From positions 1 through 6,160 of the forward strand of contig CAJMLD010000099.1 of assembly GCA_905214175.1 (NCBI GenBank): a DNA stretch of 6,160 nucleotides. Reading direction: 5' to 3'. Position numbers and translations under genes: made by a program. The notes under the pieces were generated by a model, which worked only from the letters and a program-made list of their open reading frames with translations, was not told the DNA's origin and did not search any database. Shown here one piece after another: positions 1-4,942 of the stretch (within the stretch, counting starts at the first letter, position 1; each line of letters begins with the position of its first letter). This DNA comes from an uncultured bacterium (lineage in GTDB: Bacteria > Actinomycetota > Coriobacteriia > Coriobacteriales > Atopobiaceae).

Positions 1-15
1 AAGCTCACGCGCGAC

Positions 16-44
16 TGAGACAAAGGGACAGTCCCTTTGTCTCA
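16..44. repeat. Perfect 29-bp palindrome, REP-like intergenic repeat
   Basis: Two perfect 14-bp arms, TGAGACAAAGGGAC (16-29) and its reverse complement (31-44), surround a single central A at position 30. Transcribed from either side, this would fold into a very stable hairpin. It lies upstream of the dehydrogenase gene and outside any supported gene. From memory, closely related GGGACAGTCCCTTTGTC palindromes are dispersed between genes in Coriobacteriia and some clostridia, which resembles REP elements mobilised by REP-associated tyrosine transposases; I cannot verify the copy number here. It could also serve as a terminator for an upstream gene, but no T-run follows it. Confidence 0.75.
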
Positions 45-101
45 TCCCTACCGGTCGGCGAGTGGGTGGTCGTGTGGCCGCCCGCTCGCTTGTGCGTGTC
101 G

Positions 102-107
102 TATTAT
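102..107 (+). promoter_or_regulatory. Candidate -10 box (TATTAT) for the dehydrogenase gene
   Basis: TATTAT stands out in an otherwise GC-rich leader, about 54 bp before the ATG at 161. No convincing -35 hexamer lies 16-18 bp upstream; the sequence there is CGCCCG. The assignment therefore rests on the -10 match and position alone. Confidence 0.25.
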
Positions 108-148
108 TTCCCCTTGGTGAGCAGTTGCACAGTAGTTGTCCGTTCATC

Positions 149-155
149 AAGGAGG
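149..155 (+). promoter_or_regulatory. Strong Shine-Dalgarno that fixes the dehydrogenase start
   Basis: AAGGAGG ends five bases before the ATG at 161. The open frame runs upstream to an ATG at 62, but the added 33 residues are not dehydrogenase-like. The ribosome site and the family N-terminus (a short lead into the Rossmann GxGxxG) both select 161. Confidence 0.85.
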
Positions 156-160
156 AAACA

Positions 161-1138
161 ATGCCCATTGAGAAGCCATACCAAACCCGCAAGGTGGTCA
201 TCATCGGCGCTGGTCGCGTTGGCAGCCACGTCGCGCTGTGCTTGATGTTCCGCCACCTGGTAAACGAGATCGTGTTTCTCGACGTCAACCGCGAGGCCGC
301 TGAGGCCCAGGTCATGGACCTCGAGGACCTCGCCTCCGGCATGGGCGACTCGTTCAACATCCACGTTGGCGACTACGCCGACTGCGCGGACGCCCACTTC
401 ATCGTCCTCACCGCGGGCCGCAGCCGCAGGCCTGGCGAGACCCGCCTCGACATGCTCGGCGGCACTATGAAGGTGCTCGAGGGCATCGTGGGCCCCGTGC
501 GCGACTCCGGCTTCAACGGCATCGTGCTCAGCGTCTCCAACCCCGCCGACATCGTGACCGAGTACCTGTACCGCAACCTCGGCCTGCCGCGCGAGCACGT
601 CTTTGGCACCGGCACCGCGCTCGACTCCGTGCGTCTGCGCCGCATCCTCTCGGGCATCATCGACGTTGACGCCAAGCAGATCCAGGCCTTCTGCATGGGC
701 GAGCACGGCGACTCCTCGTTCATCCCCACCTCGCACGTGACCGTAGGCTCCATCACGCTCCGCGAGTATCTCGCGATGAACCACCACTCCAACTCCAACA
801 TCGACTTCGACGATGTCAAGCGCATGGTCAAGGAGTCCGGCAGCAAGATAGTGGGCGGCAAGGGATGCACCGAGTTTGGCATTGCCTCGGTTGTCTCCGA
901 GATCATCACCGCCATCCTGCACAACGAGAAGCGCCTGCTGCCGCTCTCGGTGCACCTCGAGGGCGAGTATGGCGAGAGTGGCATCTCCGCTGGTACGCCC
1001 TGCATCGTGGGTGCCAACGGCATCGACTCGGTGCTCGAGATCGACCTCTCCTACGATGAGCGCCGCGCGATGCGCAACTCCTGCTCGATCATTCGTGGGT
1101 ACGTCGATCAGGTCATGCCCGAAGCGGCGGCCGAGTAG
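161..1138 (+). CDS. L-lactate/malate dehydrogenase family, NAD-dependent 2-hydroxyacid dehydrogenase
   Basis: This 325-aa protein has the usual length for the LDH/MDH family, cytoplasmic enzymes that interconvert 2-oxoacids and L-2-hydroxyacids with NAD(H). The Rossmann loop GAGRVG is at residues 16-21. Asp41 at the end of the second strand indicates preference for NAD over NADP. Catalytic residues align with the family as Arg95 (R109 in LDH numbering), Asp155 (D168), Arg158 (R171) and His182 in GEHGDS (H195); Thr237 fits T246. The position that normally discriminates substrates, Gln102 in lactate dehydrogenases, is Arg89 here (the RRPGETR segment), as in malate dehydrogenases, while the following GETR is lactate-dehydrogenase style. 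The overall sequence is LDH-like, so automatic annotation would probably say L-lactate dehydrogenase; malate or another 2-oxoacid as substrate is a real alternative. It appears monocistronic, ending at a hairpin facing the convergent glycosyltransferase gene. Confidence 0.9.
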   Translation: MPIEKPYQTRKVVIIGAGRVGSHVALCLMFRHLVNEIVFLDVNREAAEAQVMDLEDLASGMGDSFNIHVGDYADCADAHFIVLTAGRSRRPGETRLDMLGGTMKVLEGIVGPVRDSGFNGIVLSVSNPADIVTEYLYRNLGLPREHVFGTGTALDSVRLRRILSGIIDVDAKQIQAFCMGEHGDSSFIPTSHVTVGSITLREYLAMNHHSNSNIDFDDVKRMVKESGSKIVGGKGCTEFGIASVVSEIITAILHNEKRLLPLSVHLEGEYGESGISAGTPCIVGANGIDSVLEIDLSYDERRAMRNSCSIIRGYVDQVMPEAAAE

Positions 1139-1145
1139 GGAAGTG

Positions 1146-1182
1146 CCTCTCGGCGCCCGTCGCTGCGACAGGCGCCGAGAGG
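1146..1182. terminator. Hairpin between convergent genes, likely bidirectional terminator
   Basis: A perfect 12-bp inverted repeat, CCTCTCGGCGCC (1146-1157) and GGCGCCGAGAGG (1171-1182), encloses 13 nt that can add a further GTCG/CGAC stem (1159-1162 with 1166-1169). It sits in the 56-bp gap between the stop codons of the dehydrogenase and the glycosyltransferase. No T-run follows on either strand, so it is hairpin-only, as is common in high-GC actinobacteria. The position and stem strength support a shared terminator. Confidence 0.7.
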
Positions 1183-1194
1183 GGGCCGGGCGCC

Positions 1195-2565
1195 CTACGC
1201 CAGGGTGCGCCGAATGCTCTCGAGAGCCTTCTTGCGGTCGCTCCTATAGCGGTTTGCCTCGTCCTCGTCCATCGACGAGCAGCGCACGCGGTCGCAGTCG
1301 CGAAGCGCCTCGGCGATGGCCTCCATCACGGGCTGCGCCTGCTCGGTTGGGGTGACGACGAGGAGCTTGGTTTTTGTCGTCCCCGTCACTGCAGCGGTTC
1401 CTGGTGCCGCCGCGACCACCGCCTCGTCGCCCGCCTCAGCGCGCTCGACTCGCGTCTCCACAGTGACCAGGCGCTTTGCCTGCAGCCGCTGCAGGGTGCG
1501 TGCCAGCTGCAGGGCAGAGAAGCCGCAGTAGTCCGCCAGCTCGTCTCGGCCAGAGAAGACCGTGCCCAGGCGCACAAAGGCAAGGAGTCGCACGTCACGT
1601 GGGGTAAGGTCAAACCGCGCGGCCACAAGCTCAAGGTTCCTCTCGACGAGCTTCTCCTCAAAGTACAGGCCGAGAAGCGCATCGGCTTCCATCTCGGGGT
1701 TCACGTAGACGGGCACGCGCTCCTCGCCCAGCTTGGCCGAGCGCTGCCACGGCATGATGTCGCCGTCCCCGGCGGACTCGATGTAGAAGCGGTAGATGTC
1801 GGGGCGGCGCGCGCGGTAGTCCTCCTCGTCAAAGACCTGCTTGTAGAAGTCGTTGTAGTACTCGATCACGTTGAGCTTCATCTGCACGACCTTGGCGGGG
1901 TTGGCCCCCTGGCTGGCCAGCGATCCCCTGGTTCGCACGTAGTAGTACACGGGGACCTGCAGCGGGTAGATGCGCTTGCAGTGCAGCTCATATTCCATGT
2001 TGAAGATGAAGTCCTCGCACCAGCTGAGCGTGACGTCCATGCGCAGCTGGTACTTCTCGATGATGTCACGGCGGTAGAGCTTGTTCCACACCACGCCAAA
2101 GTAGAAGTCCGAGGGGTTCTGGATCATGTAGTCGCCAAACTCCTCGCGCGAGAGGACGCCCTCGGCGTCGATGTCGCCCTTGCGCGAGACCTTGCTGCCA
2201 ATCACTCGGTAGAAGTCCGCGATGACCATGTCGCAGCTGTTCTCCTCCATGGCGCGCACGAGAAGTCGCGTTGCCTCGGGCGCAATCCAGTCATCGGAGT
2301 CGAGAAACTGAACGTAGTCGCCGTGTGCGGCGTCAAGCGCTTTGTTGCGCGTGTCCGAGACTCCGGAGTTTTCCTTGTGGAGCACGCGCACGCGACTGTC
2401 CTTCTCGGCGTACTCGTCGCAGAGGGCGGGCGAGCCGTCCGTGCTGCCGTCGTCTGCGAGGATAAGCTCGAAGTCTCGGTACTCCTGTCCTAGGATGCTG
2501 TCGACGCACCTGCGCAGCGTCTCTTGGGCGTTGTATACGGGAACGATGATGCTTACCTTGGGCAT
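1195..2565 (-). CDS. Family 2 glycosyltransferase fused to a C-terminal MarR-like winged-helix domain
   Basis: This 456-aa protein starts at the ATG at 2565, which has GAGAGGGG just upstream and opens directly into the domain with MPKVSIIVPVYN. An in-frame start at 2637 would only add unrelated residues. Residues 4 to about 120 are a GT-A fold of family 2: VSIIVPVYN (4-12), ADDGSTD (37-43), SGVSDTRN (67-74) and the metal-binding region FLDSDDW (87-93). WNKLYRR (160-166) and the acidic CEDFIFN (183-189) are typical of capsule and exopolysaccharide sugar transferases. No membrane segment is visible. Residues about 290-456 instead resemble a MarR regulator: helix EEKLVERNLELVAARF, then LTPRDVRLLAF (320-330), a helix-turn-helix DELADYCGFSALQLARTLQRL (341-361), a wing, the return strand KLLVVTPTE (400-408) and a C-terminal helical tail with MDEDEANRY. 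The wing carries an Ala/Glu-rich insertion of about 25 residues (373-397). Typical family members of this type end near residue 300-340, so the extension is a real addition in one uninterrupted frame. The sugar donor and acceptor cannot be inferred. It is divergent from the deacetylase gene. Confidence 0.88.
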   Translation of the reverse strand: MPKVSIIVPVYNAQETLRRCVDSILGQEYRDFELILADDGSTDGSPALCDEYAEKDSRVRVLHKENSGVSDTRNKALDAAHGDYVQFLDSDDWIAPEATRLLVRAMEENSCDMVIADFYRVIGSKVSRKGDIDAEGVLSREEFGDYMIQNPSDFYFGVVWNKLYRRDIIEKYQLRMDVTLSWCEDFIFNMEYELHCKRIYPLQVPVYYYVRTRGSLASQGANPAKVVQMKLNVIEYYNDFYKQVFDEEDYRARRPDIYRFYIESAGDGDIMPWQRSAKLGEERVPVYVNPEMEADALLGLYFEEKLVERNLELVAARFDLTPRDVRLLAFVRLGTVFSGRDELADYCGFSALQLARTLQRLQAKRLVTVETRVERAEAGDEAVVAAAPGTAAVTGTTKTKLLVVTPTEQAQPVMEAIAEALRDCDRVRCSSMDEDEANRYRSDRKKALESIRRTLA

Positions 2566-2601
2566 GGTGCCCCTCTCGACGAGGCCGTTGGATGGTCGCG
2601 C

Positions 2602-2640
2602 GCCGTGGTCGAGCACGCAGCCCCAATTGTAGACCACGGC
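2602..2640. promoter_or_regulatory. Operator-like 9-bp inverted repeat in the divergent promoter region
   Basis: GCCGTGGTC (2602-2610) and GACCACGGC (2632-2640) are perfect inverted copies separated by 21 bp, so equivalent positions lie about three helical turns apart. The right arm sits exactly between the two opposed -10-like boxes, and the left arm would lie just inside the glycosyltransferase transcript. This geometry suits a repressor or activator acting on both genes. A second inverted pair, GGCCTT (2638-2643) and AAGGCC (2664-2669), spans the rightward -10 box. A protein binding site is an inference; an RNA hairpin is possible only if the leftward transcript starts upstream of 2640. 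Confidence 0.45.
2626..2631 (-). promoter_or_regulatory. Candidate -10 box (TACAAT) for the glycosyltransferase gene
   Basis: Read on the minus strand, TACAAT matches the consensus at five of six positions and would give a leader of about 55 nt before the ATG at 2565. The -35 region is poor: the best option is TTAAAG with a long 19-bp spacer, so activation by a protein is plausible. It lies between the arms of the 9-bp inverted repeat. Confidence 0.35.
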
Positions 2641-2643
2641 CTT

Positions 2644-2652
2644 TGCTATCCT
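2644..2652 (+). promoter_or_regulatory. Candidate extended -10 (TGcTATCCT) for the deacetylase gene
   Basis: TG, one base, then TATCCT makes an extended -10 element, in line with the lack of a well-spaced -35 (TTGTAG is only 14 bp away). Transcription would start near 2659, leaving a leader of about 45 nt. It lies only 15 bp from the opposed -10 box, so the two polymerase sites overlap and should exclude each other. Confidence 0.35.
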
Positions 2653-2704
2653 TTAAGGTCGAGAAGGCCGAGTTGGGCGGCCCGGCGTGGATTGGTGATG
2701 ACTC

Positions 2705-4126
2705 ATGGTGCATAGGGAGAACAACTACAGGGGTCGCGGGGGACGAGACGACATCCGCGTCTCGCGCTATGTGCCGGAGGAGCCTAGCGAGAAGGTCGCC
2801 AGTTCTGCGGACGACGCTCGCCAGCGCTCGCAGCAGCGTGGAGCACACCGTCACCGCCAGGGGGCAAGTGACGTGCGCGTGCTTCGACCTGCGGAATCCA
2901 TGCCTGCGCAGCCTTCCGCCAGGGCCGAGCAGGCCCGCTCGTACGCCGAGCGTCATCGCAAGGAGCGGCGCTCGCGGGCCGTGCACATGGGGGTCCTTGT
3001 CGCCGTTGCCTGCGTGGTTGCACTTGTCGCAGGTATCATTGCCTCCCGCGGTGGGGTGGGGCTCTCCCTGCCAGACGTCGGGGGCTCCGGGAGCGGGGAC
3101 GCGAGCTCCTCTCAGGGCGAGCAGGGCACGGGCTCCCAGGGTACGGAACAGGTCGCGCAAGCCGTGGGCACCCAGAACGACGGCAGCATCGTGATGACGC
3201 TGGGCGGCAGCGCCGACACCTACGTCAGGCGCGGCGAGGGCTACGTGGATGGTGGCTGCTACGCGCACGACCGCACGGACGGGATGATCACGGACAAGGT
3301 CACCGCCTCGGGCGAAGTCGACACCACGACGCTGGGAGACTACACCGTTACGTACACGGTGGAGGACTCCGCCGGCATGGTGGCTACGGCCACGCGCACC
3401 GTGCATGTGGTAGACGATGTCGATGGCGGTTGGGATGAGGACGGCATCTCGGTCTTCATGTACCACGACGTCTACGACGCAGCCAACCCGCCCGAGGGCG
3501 CGTCGAGCGACCAAAACCTCATCTCTACAACGCTGCTCGACCAGCAGCTCTCTTGGCTCAACGAGAATGGCTACTACTACCCCTCGTGGGCCGAGATTCG
3601 TGCCTACATTGAGGGTGGCCACTCGCTGCCGGCAAAGTCTGTAGTGCTCACCTTCGACGATGGCTCCGAGGGATTCCTCACGTATGCAATTCCCCTGCTC
3701 GAGAGCCACAAGGTCCCCGCCACCTCGTTCGTCATCTGCAGTGACGCCGACATCCAGGACAAGCTCTCGAACTACGCCAGCCCGTACGTCGACTTCCAGT
3801 CGCATTCATACGACCTGCACCGGGCGGGGACATCGGGCAAGGGGCATGGCGGCCGTATCTACGACCTTTCCTCCGACGAGGTCGCCAAGGACCTTGAGCA
3901 GTCTGCGGACATCCTCAAGACCAGCGACGCCTTTGCGTACCCGTTTGGCGACGTCTCCGACGCGGCGCCCTCGGGGGTGAAGCAGGCGGGTTTCCTGCTT
4001 GCGTTTACCACGCAGTACGGGCAGATACATCCGGGCGATGATCCCATGCAACTCAAGCGTATGCGCATCTTTGGTACCTATGAGCTGGGAAGCTTCGAGT
4101 ATCAGGCGGCGCACGGCGTGGGGTAG
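2705..4126 (+). CDS. Membrane-anchored polysaccharide deacetylase (CE4, PgaB/IcaB-like) with Ig-like domain
   Basis: This 473-aa protein probably removes N-acetyl groups from a surface glycan outside the cytoplasmic membrane. In order it has an Arg-rich, low-complexity cytoplasmic tail (1-93), one membrane segment (about 94-113), a Ser/Gly/Gln linker (114-160), a bacterial Ig-like domain resembling DUF5011/Bact_Ig families (about 161-236, ending TRTVHVVDD) and a CE4 deacetylase domain (about 247-470). CE4 landmarks are FMYHDV (251-256), TFDDG (316-320, catalytic and metal Asp), SHSYDLH (366-372), AYPFG (411-415) and LAFTTQYG (432-439). The metal histidines H367 and H372 are five apart, as in PgaB/IcaB, whereas classical peptidoglycan deacetylases have HxxxH. 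A poly-N-acetylglucosamine-like substrate is therefore more likely, but not shown. There is no cleavable signal peptide. An in-frame stop at 2699-2701 limits the start to 2705 or later. No good Shine-Dalgarno is visible, and GTG at 2708 is also possible. It is divergent from the glycosyltransferase. Confidence 0.88.
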   Translation: MVHRENNYRGRGGRDDIRVSRYVPEEPSEKVASSADDARQRSQQRGAHRHRQGASDVRVLRPAESMPAQPSARAEQARSYAERHRKERRSRAVHMGVLVAVACVVALVAGIIASRGGVGLSLPDVGGSGSGDASSSQGEQGTGSQGTEQVAQAVGTQNDGSIVMTLGGSADTYVRRGEGYVDGGCYAHDRTDGMITDKVTASGEVDTTTLGDYTVTYTVEDSAGMVATATRTVHVVDDVDGGWDEDGISVFMYHDVYDAANPPEGASSDQNLISTTLLDQQLSWLNENGYYYPSWAEIRAYIEGGHSLPAKSVVLTFDDGSEGFLTYAIPLLESHKVPATSFVICSDADIQDKLSNYASPYVDFQSHSYDLHRAGTSGKGHGGRIYDLSSDEVAKDLEQSADILKTSDAFAYPFGDVSDAAPSGVKQAGFLLAFTTQYGQIHPGDDPMQLKRMRIFGTYELGSFEYQAAHGVG

Positions 4127-4145
4127 GGTGCCGACTCGCCTACCC
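4121..4145 (+). terminator. Weak hairpin containing the deacetylase stop codon
   Basis: GGGTAGG (4121-4127) pairs with CCTACCC (4139-4145) around an 11-nt loop, with the TAG stop at 4124-4126 inside the left arm. The tail is GC-rich with no T-run. Seven base pairs make this only a possible transcript end or mRNA-stabilising structure. Confidence 0.3.
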
Positions 4146-4196
4146 GCGGGCGCCTCAAGCTGCGTGTCAGTGTGCCGGAGCTTACGTGGCGTTGGG

Positions 4197-4224
4197 TTGT
4201 CTGCTGGGCGCGTGTCGGTATCAT
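4197..4224 (+). promoter_or_regulatory. Candidate promoter of the 119-aa membrane protein gene
   Basis: TTGTCT (4197-4202) and TATCAT (4219-4224) are 16 bp apart, with four and five consensus matches respectively. Transcription would begin near 4231 and give a leader of about 70 nt that holds the alternative hairpins described at 4270-4297. This suggests the small gene can be expressed separately from the deacetylase. Confidence 0.4.
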
Positions 4225-4269
4225 CGAAGTACAGGCGGCGCACTTCTCTCTTGGCGCGCCGTATCGTAA

Positions 4270-4297
4270 GGGGCCAGCTGCCCCAATGGGGCGGAGG
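4270..4297 (+). promoter_or_regulatory. Alternative hairpins next to the ribosome binding site of the 119-aa gene
   Basis: Three short arms follow each other: GGGGC (4270-4274), GCCCC (4280-4284) and GGGGC (4288-4292). The middle arm can pair with the first (loop CAGCT) or the third (loop AAT), but not both. The third arm abuts the Shine-Dalgarno GGAGG (4293-4297), six bases before the ATG at 4304, so the second fold would crowd ribosome access. The pairing possibility is visible; any regulatory role is inferred. Confidence 0.35.
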
Positions 4298-4303
4298 TCT
4301 CTC

Positions 4304-4663
4304 ATGGCATTGTTTGGCAAGTCTAAGGGCACGCGCGCGACCTCCGGAGCTGTGCGCGTGCCTCCCACCGCGTCGCGGCATGACGGCAACACGGCAGGTC
4401 GCGACGGAAGAAGGCGCACGCCGAGCGCATCGCCCGCTGCACCTGCGGTGCGCGGGGCCGCTCCTGCGCGGCGCGTTCCAGCCGCCTCTCCGCATGAGAC
4501 GGGTAGTTACGGCGCGGTTGACGCGCGCGATGCCGAGGCGCTGATCTATGCGCATCGTCGCCGCGAGCAGGCGCGGCGTGACACGCTGCGGATTGTGGCA
4601 GTTGTCGCAGCGGCGGTGGCTGTGCTTGTCGTCGTGCTCGTTGTAGCAGGAGTGCTTGGGTAG
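4304..4663 (+). CDS. Small single-pass membrane protein with basic disordered N-terminal region
   Basis: I do not recognise a named family. The ATG at 4304 is set by GGAGG at 4293-4297; an upstream in-frame start near 4172 lacks such a site. The 119-aa product begins MALFGKSKG and has an Arg/Ala/Pro-rich, probably disordered stretch (about 9-70) with few acidic residues. A charged helix (74-96, with ALIYAHRRREQARRD) follows, then one strongly hydrophobic Val/Ala segment (97-118) ending at the C-terminus. The basic side should stay in the cytoplasm, so this is a tail-anchored-like protein with almost nothing outside. The juxtamembrane YAxRxRxxxR pattern (82-91) matches the preceding deacetylase at 80-89. 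The gene lies on the same strand as the deacetylase, 177 bp downstream, with its own candidate promoter. A role in envelope or surface-glycan assembly is only a guess from context. Confidence 0.75.
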   Translation: MALFGKSKGTRATSGAVRVPPTASRHDGNTAGRDGRRRTPSASPAAPAVRGAAPARRVPAASPHETGSYGAVDARDAEALIYAHRRREQARRDTLRIVAVVAAAVAVLVVVLVVAGVLG

Positions 4664-4693
4664 CCGGGGCTTGCCGGGAGGGCTGCTCGGCTA
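4661..4693. terminator. Hairpin whose ends are the stop codons of two convergent genes
   Basis: TAGCCGGG (4661-4668) pairs with TGCTCGGCTA's last eight bases (4686-4693) with one G-T wobble. The first three bases are the stop of the 119-aa gene, and the last three, read on the minus strand, are the TAG stop of the 83-aa gene. The loop is 17 nt. No T-run follows on either side. The compact convergent arrangement suggests a shared terminator. Confidence 0.45.
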
Positions 4694-4942
4694 GTGGGGC
4701 CTGGCGAATGTGCTTGCTGCAGAGGGCGACGAGATAAGCATCTGAGCCATCGCGGAGATGGCAACTATGGCCAAAGCGCAGGCCACGATGATGAGAAGCA
4801 CATAGGTGAGGGTGCGACCGTCGATGTGTCCAATGTTTGTTGTCAGACGGGCGAAGCGCGACGGCTTGTGCGCTGGCGCAGGGGCCGGCGCTGCGCCCTT
4901 GCCCTGGTTAACATGCATCTGGCTTTTTGTCTCAAGCCCCAT
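4691..4942 (-). CDS. Small single-pass membrane protein, unknown function
   Basis: I do not recognise this 83-aa protein. The start is the ATG at 4942 (MGLETKSQMHVNQ), with GAGGG on the minus strand about eight bases upstream; ATG at residue 9 is an alternative without a good ribosome site. Residues 15-32 are Ala/Pro-rich and basic (GKGAAPAPAPAHKPSRFARL). TTNIGHIDGRT follows, then one membrane segment (about 45-70) and a short Ser/Ala-rich tail ending ARPH. The basic N-terminal side suggests an N-in orientation. It converges on the 119-aa membrane protein, and the two stops share a hairpin. The transporter gene upstream is co-directional but more than 350 bp away, so it is probably transcribed separately. 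The coherent basic-then-hydrophobic pattern argues for a real gene, but its short length leaves doubt. Confidence 0.6.
   Translation of the reverse strand: MGLETKSQMHVNQGKGAAPAPAPAHKPSRFARLTTNIGHIDGRTLTYVLLIIVACALAIVAISAMAQMLISSPSAASTFARPH

Larger units (their letters stand above)
4103..4243 (+). repeat. Short direct repeat, 12 bp exact, at 4103-4114 and 4232-4243
   Basis: CAGGCGGCGCAC occurs at the end of the deacetylase gene (4103-4114) and again in the intergenic leader (4232-4243), 129 bp apart. Preceding bases are also alike (TCGAGTAT versus TCGAAGTA), extending similarity to roughly 20 bp. The sequence between the copies is not obviously duplicated. It could be the trace of a small rearrangement or chance in GC-rich sequence. 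Confidence 0.4.

Noticed and set aside
62..160. N-terminal extension of the dehydrogenase from an ATG at 62
   Set aside because: The 33 extra residues are not family-like and lie before a strong AAGGAGG that precedes the ATG at 161; the extension also overlaps the probable promoter.
104..955. Long minus-strand open frame of 283 codons opposite the dehydrogenase
   Set aside because: Composition is Val/Ala/His/Asp-rich with no domain, typical of the antisense of a high-GC gene; the plus-strand frame has clear catalytic motifs.
2566..2637. Upstream start of the glycosyltransferase at 2637
   Set aside because: The 24 extra residues are unrelated, run through the inverted repeat and -10 box, and the domain begins right at the ATG at 2565 with its own ribosome site.
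2698..2715. Five-codon upstream frame (ATG at 2698) overlapping the deacetylase start
   Set aside because: No ribosome site is visible and such short frames are common by chance; it is only a weak candidate for translational coupling.
2333..3805. Minus-strand open frame of 490 codons across the divergent promoter and deacetylase
   Set aside because: It overlaps two well-supported genes and the intergenic region, and shows low-complexity Arg/His/Val composition without family motifs.
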